This document shows, piece by piece, positions 51,306-63,800 of a stretch of DNA of 64,000 nt. The DNA lies in assembly GCA_011033025.1 (NCBI GenBank), contig WFMF01000062.1:619366-683365 (forward strand), in the 5' to 3' direction. Origin of the DNA: Beroe forskalii. Its lineage: Eukaryota > Ctenophora > Nuda > Beroida > Beroidae. Position numbers and translations under genes: made by a program. Numbering within the stretch: the stretch's first letter is position 1; each line of letters begins with the position of its first letter. Below the pieces are notes generated by a model, which was given only the letters and a program-made list of their open reading frames with translations, was not told where the DNA came from and searched no databases.

Positions 51306-54224
51306 GGCACAATCCCACTTGTGCAAACCGCTGATTCAGCGCTGATCAGTGCCGATCAGTGCCAAATCAGTGCCTATAAGTTTTTTTGGCAAAATGGTAC
51401 CACAGGAACACGAAAAAAATTAGCCTCCATTAGCCTCCATTAGCCTCCATGGAGGCTGAGTGGAGGCTGAGTGGAGCCTGAGTGGAGGCTAAGTGGAGGC
51501 TAATTTAAAAATTAGCCTCCACGGAGGCTAGTGGAGGCATGAGGCTAATTTTCGAAAAATAGCCTTCCACTATGGGAGGCCACTAGCCCACCCAGCCTCC
51601 ACTAGGCTCCACTAGCCTCCACTCAGCCTCCACTCAGCCTCCACTCAGCCTCCACTCAGCCTCCATGGAGGCTAAATTTTTGGTTTAGCCTCCACTAGCC
51701 TCCACTAGCCTCCACTCAAGATTTAGCCTCCATTAGCCTCCACGGAAATTTAAAAAGTCATTTTTTGGATTCTATGGAAGCTATTTTGACAGTGCTAGTG
51801 GAGGCTATAGCCTCCAAAATGGAGGCTAAAATCATGAAAACACAGATAATATGCTAGCCTCCACAAAATCAAATTTATGTCATGTTTTTACAAAAAGAGT
51901 ACATTTTGTAACATAGACCAAAGTCTAGTATTAGGCACCACTAGGCCTCCACTAGAATCCATTCAGCCTCCACTAGGCTCCACTAGGCTTCACTCAGCCT
52001 CCACTAGGCTCCACTAGCCTCCACTCAGCCTCCACTCAGCTTCCACTCAGCCTCCATGGAGGCTAAATTTTTGGTTTAGCCTCCACTAGCCTCCACTAGC
52101 CTCCACTCAAGATTTAGCCTCCATTAGCCTCCACGGAAATTTAAAAAGTCATTTTTGGATTCTATGGAAGCTATTTTGACAGTGTTAGTGGAGGCTATAG
52201 CCTCCAAACGGAGGCTAAAATCACGAAAAAACAGAAAATATGCTAGCCTCCAAAAAATTAAATTTATGTCATGTTTGTACAAAAAGAGCACATTTTGTAA
52301 CATAGACCAAAGTCTAGTATTAGGCACCACTAGGCCTCCACTAGAATTATTCAGCCTCCACCAGGGCTCCACTAGGCTTCACTCAGCCTCCACCAGGCTC
52401 CACCAGCCTCCACTAGGCTCCACTCAGCCTCCACTCAGCCTCATTCAGCCTCCACTAGCCTCCACGCAGCCCTCCACAGCCTCCCTCCTCCAGCCTCCAC
52501 TCAGCCTCCACTCACCCTCCACTCAGCCTCCACCAGCCTCCACTAGCCCAGTGGAGCCAAGCCTGGGAGGCAGTGGAGGCTGAGTGGAGCCTAGTGGAGG
52601 CTGAGTGGAGCCTAGTGGAGGCTGAATGGAGCCTAGTGGAGGCTGAGTGGAGCCTAGTGGAGGCTGAGTGGAGTCTAGTGGAGGCTGAGCGGAGCCTAGT
52701 GGAGGCTGAGAGGAGCCTAGTGGAGGCTAGTGGGAGCCTATTGATCCTAGTGGAGGCTAGTGGAGCCTAGTGGTGGCCAGCGGAGCCTAGTGCTCTAGTG
52801 GAGGCTGAGTGGAGGCTAGTGGAGGCTAGTGGGGCCTGAGTGGAGCCTAGTGGAGGCTGAGTGGAGGCTAAGTGGAGGCTAGTGGAGGCTAAGTGGAGCC
52901 TAGTGGAGGCTTAGTGGAGGCTGAATGGATCCTAGTGGAGGCTAGTGGAGCCTATTGGATCCTAGTGGAGGCTAGTGGAGCCTAGTGGTGGCCAGTGGAG
53001 CCTAGTGGAGGCTGAGTGGAGCCTAGTGGAGGCTAGTGGGGCCTAGTGGAGGCTGAGTGGAGCCTAGTGGAGGCTAAGTGGAGGCTGAGTGGAGCCTAGT
53101 GGAGGCTGAGTGGAGCCTAGTGGAGGCTGAGTGGAGCCTAGTGGAGGCTGAGTGGAGCCTAGTGGAGGCTGAGTGGAGCCTAGTGGAGGCTGAGTGTAGG
53201 ACAGTTGGAGCTGTCAGAAAGTTTGAAGCTATAAATTTTTATTCACATTAGTACACATAAATCACCATTTTCAGCAAGAAATTTTGTGTTTTGTAGGCTC
53301 ATTGATTTAGGCTCCACTCAGCCTCCACTTAGCCTCCACTCAGCCTCCATTAGCCTCCATATTATGGAGGCTTTAGCCTCCACAAAAATGACTTTTTAAA
53401 TTTCTGTGGAGGCTAATGGAGGCTAATTCTTGAGTGGAGGCTAGTGGAGGCTAAACCAAAAATTTAGCCTCCATGGAGGCTGAGTGGAGGCTGAGTGGAG
53501 GCTGAGTGGAGGCTGAGTGGAGGCTGAGTGGAGGCTGAGTGGAGGCTAGTGGAGACTAATGGAGGCTAGTGGAGGCTAATATAGCCTCCATAGTGGAGGC
53601 TATTTTTCAAAAATTAGCCTCATGCCTCCACTAGCCTCCGTGGAGGCTAATTTTTGAAATTAGCCTCCACTTAGGCTCCACTCAGGCTCCACTCAGGCTC
53701 CACTCAGCCTCCACTCAGCCTCCATGGAGGCTAATGGAGGCTAATGGAGGCTAATGGAGGCTAATTTTTGTCGTGTTCCTGTGGTACCATTTTGCCGTTT
53801 TTTTGGCGCCGATTCGGCACCTATAGGCAGTACCGCTTTTAAGCGCCTATAGGCACGGAAAATTGACATTTTCCATTTTCCGGCGGTCATGGGCACCTAT
53901 AGGCGCCGATAAGCGCCTATGCACCACCTATAGGACATCGCTGGAACAAAAACCAGTATCGGGCCTATAGGTGGTTGAAAATATAGGCGCCGATAAGCGG
54001 TTGAAAAGCGCTGACGGCACCAACAGGTGGTGCATAGGTGCTTATCAGCGCCTATAGCCATAGGCGCCGATGAACGCCAAAAAATGGAAAATGTCAATTT
54101 TCGTCGCCTATAGGCGCCTAAAAGCGGTATGGCCTATAGGCGCCGAATTGGCGCCAAAAAACTTAAAGGTGCCAATTTGGCACTGATCAGCGCCGAATTG
54201 GTGATTCACAAGTGGGATTGTGCC
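51306..54224. mobile_element. 2.9-kb TIR element filled with GGAGGCT repeats
   Basis: The ends are GGCACAATCCCACTTGTG and its exact complement, followed inwards by TGATCAGTGCC and TTTTTTTGGC blocks. The flanks are GTGGTATG and GTGGCAGC, an imperfect 8-base match that would suit a hAT-type duplication but is not proof. Next inwards is AAAATGGTACCACAGGAACACG on the left and its complement on the right (about 53765-53795). The core, 51420-53765, is made of GTGGAGGCTGA and GTGGAGCCTA units that switch orientation several times. A 390-base block (from about 51655) is repeated from about 52047. The right half has an extra array of GGCGCCTATAGG palindromes (53800-54150). No protein. Confidence 0.9.
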
Positions 54225-54877
54225 GTGGCAGCTATAGTTGCTGGGATTGTTCAACTGTAGAAATTTATTGGAGCTGATTGACCACGTGACCATTAATGTA
54301 CTTTGTTTGTCCTTGGTAGCACCCCATTTGTCCATGTTCTTCTGAACTTGCAAACTTAGCTTAATCAGACTCTGCATGAAAGTGAGTGACATGCAAAATT
54401 GTCATCCCAAAACAATGCGAGATGTATGCCCACTTTTCTGTTTCCTTTTCTCCATGTATAACCCAGGTGTCTCGACCTTTTTCAGGCGCCATGTATTATG
54501 CCGCGCCTGGGTGTTTTTTTGCTGCTTGGGACAGCCCACTTAGTATTTTCAATACAACACACATTAAAAAACACCCAAGCACGGCGTATTAAGCTGCTGC
54601 TCATAGAGTGGAGACACCGCAGTTATGTGGTCATGCAGCACTGAGTGCTCACCAATTCATACTCACCTATTTTGCTGCAAAGTATCAGTTTGTATGAAGT
54701 GTACCTATTAGTGGACATTTGAGTTTTTAACTGTAAAGCTCAGCTGACTGGTAACATAATATGAACTTGCAGCAGTTCTTGCTTAAACGTTTTTAAATTA
54801 CATTCAATAACATAACTAACATTTCAGTGCTCAATTGAAAGGTTATTATATTTTAATAACATTTAAATAAATTTCAG
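54225..54877. other. Upstream region of the DRC11 gene
   Basis: No gene is supported. A first exon holding the start codon of DRC11 is expected here or within an intron. Because the exon at 54878 needs two bases to complete its first codon, a tiny exon ending in ATGAG would give M-S before TYNLQW, but I could not fix its position. Confidence 0.4.
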
Positions 54878-57800
54878 TACATATAACCTCCAATGGAATG
54901 AAGCACAGAGCCAAATCAAAGAACTCTTGGAGTATGAGACAACTCCTGAAGGGCAGAAGCCTGAGACTGTGAGTGAGACTAGCAAGGATTAGTACTTTAT
55001 AGTTCTATATCTTCTGATACTGTGCTTAATAATTGATATCATTTCTTGTTCCAATAAATCGAATTAAAGGGATCCTGAAGTTTTTGGCGAGTTTCAAAAA
55101 ATATCCATTTTATTATCTAAATCAAATCTCAAAACATAAACAAAAAGGTTGTTGAAAATCTGGCATTTCTATCACCTTCCAGTGTGCTAATATAGAGGTG
55201 CGAAGTTTCGTTGTGGTCGAGGGCGCTACGTCATCACGAGGCATGGTCAGAGTAGACTGCACACAGTAGTGTGAAAATACTGTGTTAAATACCTATCTCT
55301 ACTATAACAGTAGGGACGTGTCAGTACCATACTACCATGCTTTTCATGCTTTTTGCATCATGATTGCTAAAATTACGAATGCTATCATATTTTTTGATAA
55401 TTCAGGATATATTATGATCAGCAGGGCAAAAACATACATCAGCTTGGCATAGGTAAGTTTAGCTATGTATGGCTCGATTTCCTCATCTTCCATCATCTTA
55501 TCATCTTCCCCTTTGTTTCAGAAAACGCTTGTTCATTTATTATCTCGTTTGACATTTCAACGTGTCGCTTGATTCTGAGCTCTAACCAAAGGATTCAAGT
55601 TACAAATGACATAAAACTAGGACGTAGGAACTAGGTATTAATAAGTTGATGGAAAATTAAGAACCTAAAAACTGCCAATTTACCTACTGTGCTTGATATG
55701 ACAACTGATCAGTGATCATCCATTGCTTTCGGATTTCGTCTTCAACCTACCATTGCGAGAAATTTGACGGTTGATTAGATACCGTCGGCTTCCTAACGGA
55801 CTGGCAGCTCTACTCTGCCTGATGAACCTGGGTCCTGGGGAGTGAACGGGACTTGTTCTCATCCGCTGGGTTTCGGCCCATCCCCCTCTAAGAAGAAGAT
55901 ACTGTCGTTCGTCATACCGAGAATCGTTGAATCCTCGATATTCCACATAAAATTTAACACCAAGTTCTAACTATCTAAATAGAATGCACTTCTCTTTCAA
56001 ATAGACTGGAACTTGAGATTTAGCATTTAAATCCAATTATAATACCGAAATCTTCCGTATCGTACGATATAGAAGTATATAAGCATAGAGAATCTCTATT
56101 ATACTTCCGCAGTATCTCTATTATAGAAACTGCAAAAGGTTATATTAAAAAAGAGTAGAGTAAAGCTAGAAGAAAGCTAGAAGAGGAGGGCATGAGTTAT
56201 TGCAATAGCTTCGAATCAATCAAGAGTAAAGAGTTTGACGACACAATATGATTGTAATGGGACTCGGTCGGTCTTGACTGCTGATATCCAAAATGCATTT
56301 CAAGTCCCTTTCAAGTTTTTGTATTTTGATTACAGCTGTCGGAATTATTTACTAAGTAGCAGTCCAACCTCCTCGCGCTCTGTTATTTACCACTCTAACC
56401 ACAAGATACCTTTTAGTAAGGGAACAGTGCACCACTTTAAAGCGTGATAATGATGCCACCTTGAAACGCCTATTCTCCATGCACAACCTATCTACTGCGG
56501 TTTGAGCGATCCCATGCCTCTTGATGACGTAGCAGCCATTTTACACCTCGTTGCGAATATGCTGTATATGCGCTATATTTACCAATTCAACGATCGGGAT
56601 GTGTTTGTATTGGTAAAACTAAAGGTTTGCCGGGCAAATCATGGAAAAACAAAATTTTCGATTTTTAAACTTCAGTGCCCCTTTAAACACCTCAAATTTA
56701 TCCCAGGACCGAGTATCAGCCTTCCAGACAGTAGCTGTCCTTTACATCAAGTACATCCAAGTGTTCAGGAAGCTAGAGGAATGTTTCTACCAGATTGTCC
56801 ATCCTCAGAAGAGGATAGTGTTGCGGCATGTATTGGATGGTACCATGGGAAGGTGTGTTTGTCTGAGTAGAATATTAATGAAAGTCATAAAATTTATAGA
56901 TTTACCAAGCCATTTTGGGCAGTTTTGAGGGGTGCTGACAAGGTGAAAATCTTCAGCACTCAACCACATTGTTATCTATAAAACAATCTCGAAATCAATC
57001 ATTAGGTATCACACAAGTATTTTCCATAAATAAATTAATGGGGTCTAGTATGTTAGTATATTTATCTGCTATACAGATAAATATACTAAAACACTTAAAT
57101 AGCTCACAATAAAAGAGAGATGTGTGTACTAAACACCTATATCATTGACATGATGTGTTATTTCTGGCACTCTGCCAGGCTCCTTGAGCTGAAGAACGAG
57201 ATGGTGAACCTAGAGTTCTCAGAGTACCACTTCTTTGATGACGTGCTCTCTGACATGAAGCTAACTCCCGCAGACATTGAAATCCCCGTTCCCAGATACT
57301 TTACCCAGGTACTGCTGTTTTCTGAGTTTTAGCACAACTCTTCAGGAGTTGATCACCAATATCTCGCTTAAAATCAATCCAACTATCCATATAAGGGCGT
57401 TTACACCTCATGATAAAATGATTAATATCGGATATCATGCACCCTATTTTTGCAGATTTCTAGCCACTTCCCCCCTCTGCAATCTGTTGTAAGTTGTTGC
57501 ATTTTTATCTACTAACCACTGTACAGAATTGCTGTTTGTGATGATCTAACCATGTGGTAACGTGTTGCGTGATCCATACTTTCAATATGTTCATCCCCAG
57601 GATAATGAAAAGGACATCAAAGATCGCATGAAACTCATGGCAGAAACACTTGCGAAATACAGACTGGACGAAACAACCGATAAGAAGGAGGAAATAAAGA
57701 TGAGCCTCGAAGAAGCAATCAAAATCATCCAGGTTGGTGTGATCGTTGGAAAATAGTATCTGAGAATTAGCCCGAGATTTTAATCGTGTTTAATATCTTA

Positions 57801-60800
57801 AGTTCTTAAATTCTACTCTCTGCCATCCCTGTACATTTCTTTTAACCCCTTTTAACCTCTGGTTTTCCAGATAGTCTCCACATTAAGGAACTTACGTTAT
57901 TTTCCGCATTTGATAAGTTAATAATACACCAGCCTGCTGGTTATTGGGGGCATTGAAAATTAGATAATTTGTCAATATCATAGTGCATCTGTGTTCTGTA
58001 AGCTATTAAAAGTTTCGATTACCAGTCCCACGTCCCAGGTGCACGAGCGAGCGAGGCAAGGGTGTCTGCGGGCTAAGTTCATGCGGGAGATCCGGGCTCA
58101 GGAGGAGCGAGAGAAGATGCTCTCCCTCCAAGGGGCGTCCACAATGGACCCTGACGTGGCGTCAACCTACATCCAGAAGGTGTGGAAAGGCTACTCCCAG
58201 AGGAACAAGACCTCAAAGCTTAGGGAGGAGGAACTGATCTTTATTGGCATGCAGCCAAACTCAGATACGCCGTCCAAACACAAGGATTCCCCGCTAAACA
58301 AAGTGGCGCGCAGAGAGGTAAAATCATTATATTGTAGTAGTTCAGTAATTACACTTCAGATAACATCATCTCACTTTGAGAGCGGAAAGCTTGAAAATCT
58401 ATCTTCCATTGTTAGCTGCTTGCAGAAGTACTTTGTTAACTGTAATTAGTGTTGTAATTAGTGTTGTTATTGCAAGTTGTTTATTTCCACCCTTTACGCC
58501 ATGTCCAGTGTCCATTAACACCCCTGTAACCAGGAGGAGCGTGTCTTGATACGCCCCTTTTACACTCCTGTTACACCCCTGTTACACCCCTGTAACACCC
58601 CTGTAACACCCCTATAACACCTCTGTTACACCCCCGTAACACTCCTATAACCAGGAGGAGCGTGTCTTGATACAGTCCCAACATGAACGGGAGTACCAGG
58701 ATGCCTTGGTGAACATCAAGGAGAAGATCAGAGAAGCAGAAGGTCCGGATATCAAGGAAAACATGCAGGACCAGATCAGACAGTGGTTCATCGAAACTAG
58801 GTAGCAAGAAATGTTCAGATCTGACTGTTATCAGTTTTAATTTGAAATAGCCAAAAGAAGTTCATGTAGATGTTGTTTTACTGTAATTTCATTGTTTCAA
58901 TGTTCATTAGATAAGTATCTTTAATGTTAATTGGTGAGAACCGTTTCTTCTTCTTCAGTCTACTCAGAAAAAAAACTAATAATTTTGAAGTATATCAGTC
59001 ATAGAATGAGACTCAAAAACAGTTCAATACTGCTGCAATTATTGTTGATTGGCCACGTGATCAAAGTACCTACTCCAGTACTAATTAACTTTTCCAGGGA
59101 TGCGACAGGCAAGTTCCCTGACTACCCGTCAGATGACGAGGGTGGCTCTGCAGCCATCTTCAAAACCAAGGAAGAAGGTGGTGAGGAAGGTGGAAATGGC
59201 GAGGGAGGCAAGAAGAAGGGGAAGAAGGGAAAGAAGAAGAAGGGGGAGAAGAAGAAGAAAGGTGAGAAGAGTTTTAAACTTTACAATACTACAAATTTGA
59301 GATTATGAACTAAGTATGCCAAGCTTAAAATGTGCTGATGAGTAAAGAAATCAATTCACCATTTGATGGGGCACACTCCATTGGTTTTCGTGGCACGTTT
59401 TATTTATAAAAAAAGAAAAAAAAAGAAAAAAAAAATCTATTCACCATTTTTTAATTAAAACTTTTTTCTCACTGCACTGAGCTAGTAATAAGAGCTATGA
59501 ATAAGAGTTTTTCCTTATCCTTATCAATTTGAAGGAAAGAAGAAGGGAGGTAAGAAGGGGGAGGCTCCGGCGGGTGATGATGAGGAAGGCTTCAGAATGG
59601 CTCCCTCCTGTTTCATGCCTGGAATGGACGAAGCAACCCAAACTTATGAGGAAATCTGGAAATACCGGGACGAAAATGAGAACTTCCAGCAGAAATACGA
59701 CGCAGAACTCATCAAGGAGCTGAAGAGGTGCGTTTCAACTGATTTCTTAGTGTTTCTCAGTTATCAATTGAAAATGTTTCCTTTCTCTAGAACGCTCGTT
59801 CCGTTGATTAAAAGTGGGCTTATACGTTTTCTCGCTTTGTAGGGGCGAAGTAGAATCTGAAATCAGAGTTCAAGTTGATGATTTGATGAGGCAGGAACTG
59901 AAAAACTTGAAAGCTGTACGTATATCGCCATACATGATCGACACTAATTCTCGTTTCATTTATCGCATCATCTCATGCACATGCTTCCATCCCTCACCAA
60001 ATTATCAAACTTCATTTCATTGATATCTTTCATCCTATCAATTTCATCCTATCAATATTGCCATGCATGATCGACACTGATTTTCCTTTCATCTATCACT
60101 AAATTCACGTCATTACGATGTTTAAGTTTCCATACCTCACCAAATCATCAAACTTCATATCATGTCGAAATCTTTAATCCTTATCACTCTGTTTTCCAAA
60201 TCATTCAACTCCTCCAATTCGCCAAATTATCTAGCTTTCCATATAACATAACTTCATAAGCACTGCACCATTACATTTCATAAAGGATCGAAGTGGAAAA
60301 CGAAGTGAGGCTTCTCGTTGATGCTCAAATGAGAGATGAACTCAAACTTCTGAAAGAAGTAATTAATAATTATCATTTTCACATTCTTACATTCACTCAA
60401 AATGGGGGGGATGAAGCCCAAAAAAAACCAAGCCCCACCCTACTTTTCCGATTCTTGGGCTAGGTTTTTTTTGGTTTTTTTTGGGTTACATTTTATTAAT
60501 TTCTAGCACCTTTCCAAACGATTTTTAGGTTAAAATTCGATTGTTTTATGATGTCTACCATATGACTGTAGATTCACAGGAGCTTGGTATGTAGCCTAAA
60601 CGACCTTTAATTGTGTAAGTTACTGAATATAATTGAATATTTTCACTCATCTGTCATCTAATCATTCTGAAATTGGTCTCTAACTCCTTACACTGGAGTC
60701 TGGTGGGTACTTTTTCCAGGTCAGGTCCAATCGAGCTTAGCCTACGGGGTCATATTACTGGTCTAGGACCTAAATGTTTATCAAAAGCTGTTTGAACATG

Positions 60801-63800
60801 GTCCTTTTTATAGAGTTATGAACTTATATGAGCTTCTTGTCAATTGTATTTTACGTACTTACTTAGGCTGATCCTCAGCTTTATTGCTCCTGCTTTATTG
60901 AGTCCTGGAAGACCTTTTTTGGACCTAACATTCCTCCCTGCTGAACCAAGGCCAATCATATCCTAATGCTACCTGACTGAGTGACCCTAACCCCTGGGGA
61001 TACTTTACAGAACCTTTTCGGGCCATTAATTTTGAGCATATTACAACTAGAGGCATATACATCGCAACATTATTACCAGAAGGTGCAGCGCTAGCCCTGT
61101 ATGGAGCCCTACGGTTTTCAGTTCCTTGTTTAATGAGCCATGCAGCTAGGACATCCACCACATTCAGCCAGGCAAGAGTCTTGCCTGGCTGAATGTGGTG
61201 GATGTCCTAACTACATAACTATAAACTATGTAGGTTCTCTCCACTCCAGCATGGACATAAGTTGCATATTATATACCGCCAGCACACAGGAAATATTTCT
61301 TTTTGCTTTGGAGGGTAGGTGAATCAAGGGCGAAACCCTTACCAACCCCAGAGAAAATTTGACTGACCTTTTTCTGATACCTATTTGACATTTCACTTAC
61401 CCCTAGCAAGAAGTTAAAACCTGAGTGACCTTTTTGCCTCTTCTGACTGCAATAGTGGTCCCTTTATGACCATTGGCGACTTCCTGCTGACCCTTGGCTG
61501 TCCCTTAATAACAACTGAATGAGTGATTATCTAATGTCTTGATTGTCCTCACTCAACTTCTTCCCTCACAAGCCTTTTGATCCCATAGTAGCATGGCTAC
61601 CTGTTGCTTAACCTTGTCTAACTCCTGGCTCCTTCTGACCATTACAGTGATATTGGACAATCATAAGTGACTGTCTCCCTGGCGACCCTTGGCTATCCTT
61701 TGAAATGGTGACTTTTCCAGTGCAAAACACCTTGTTGATCTCAGATGACACTAGTCTGAGCCATGAGCAAACCAGTGAGCCCTAAGAAACCCCCTGGTTC
61801 ACTAGCACTTGGCAGTTTGCAGGGCACCCATGTCCTTATTTCAGCACTGAGTGGCCTCCTGGCCTGGTGATTCAAGTCTGACCACTACTAACCCCCTGCT
61901 GATCATGCTGGCTGACCCTCGGCAACTCTTGAGCAGTGCTTTGCTGATAGTTCACCAAAACAATGCCTTAATGTACTGATTATGTCATATAAAACACCAC
62001 AAATCACCCAAAACATCGATAAAACTAACGAATATTGTTTGAAACTATAGTAATATCAATAACAACACATTAATAGCATCAACAATCCATATTGGCATGA
62101 AAAAGTCCAATTTTTTGAAAAAAAAAACCTAACCCAAAAAAAACCAAAAAATACCAAAAAAAACCAAAAAATACCAAAAAAAACCAAAAAATAAAAAACC
62201 AAAAAAAACCAAGGCCCACCCTACTTTTCCGATTCTTGGGCTAGGTTTTTTTTGGTTTTTTTTGGTTTTTTTTGGGCTTCATCCCCCCCCAAAATTCAAC
62301 AGTCAACATTATCATTTGTTCCATAATTTTCATTTCAGAATTTTTATGTATAAGTACATTAGCACAGCTTCAAAATTGAATTTTGTTTCGATTTATTTTA
62401 AAAAATTGTAGACTTTGTATTCCTTTGTTAAATGAAAAAACTCAGGCCATAGAACGTGACAAGGGTAAGAAAGGAAAGAAAGGCAAGAAATCTGGAAAGA
62501 AAAAGGTATATTTCTATTTCCTTTTTATCTAATTTTACGTTTTATGCAGGCATTGCAAAAAGATATGGGTAAAAAGGGCGGCAAGGGTTCCGCTAAAAAG
62601 AAGGTATTCCTTCCGTGAAATGTGAAGCAAGCTTTTCTAATATCTCATCTTTTTTATTTTGAATTTATTTAAACAAAAGGGGCTTCCACGGCTTGCACTT
62701 TATATCGCAAAGTGGAAAATCTTTGTTCGTTACTCTCAATGTAGGTGTGAGACTTATTACTTAAAGTCTTACACAGTAATTATAGTGATTAAATGCACGA
62801 GTCAGAAATGATAGGTAGACCTTTTAACGTTATGTCTGTGAACTCCCCTTTTCTGTTTAAGTTTGGTATGTATAGTATAGGAAAGGTCAGTGGACTGCTA
62901 CTTTGCACTGGTATTCTACCATCATTATATATATTTCGTTCAAGTTTAGGCTCTCTTAACCTACATGTAGGTTAATTTGCGATTAACTACTGAAGGGGGC
63001 TGGGGGGGGGTCTAAGGTCGATTTTCGGTTTTTTGTTGTTTCTGATAGATCTGAGCGCCAGCTACCAGTAGGTTTCACCGCATCAAAAAATATTGAGCCG
63101 AAGTTATGAATTTTTCAAATCGCGATTTCGCCTGTATTTAACAGATTAGTAAAAAATTAGTAAACTGTGAACGGCTTCTCCTCGTGAAATTAGTGCACTT
63201 ATCAAACTCGGCTTCGCCTCGTGTGATTAGTGCTGTTATTAGCACTCTTCGTAAAATGCTTCGTAAAATTACAGCGACAATACCCCTACAGGTCGTTAGA
63301 TTAGCGTGCCTTATTGGCCCTTTTTTAACCGGCCTTAAGGAAAAAAACGACTTTGAGATTTTCGTCCAAAGGGCCGGTTAAAAAAGGCCGGTTAATGTGA
63401 GGTCAATAAAATTAATAAAGGTCAGATGAAACTTTTATTACTTGGCTTATGTGCAGTAAAATTCATTTTGCCATCATTATATATAGCTTATTAGCTTTCG
63501 TTCTCCTCTATCAGAAACAAAAAAGGGAAATCGACCTCAGACCCCCCCCGGCCCGCTTAATTGGTGTTCTATCATTGGTTTTATCATTATAACGTCTAGG
63601 GTGGAAAGGGTAAAAAAGGTAAAAAGAGTGGCAAAAAAGGAAAAGACTTAACGGCTGATCGGTAAGCGCGCATGGAAATGTCACATTCTGACATCTGCTA
63701 AACCTCTCAATAAGAGGACGCATTATTGAATGATTCTCTGATTTGCATGCTCAATAATCAGTATTTAGGGCGGGAAGAAGAAGGATAAGAAAGCCGGTAA

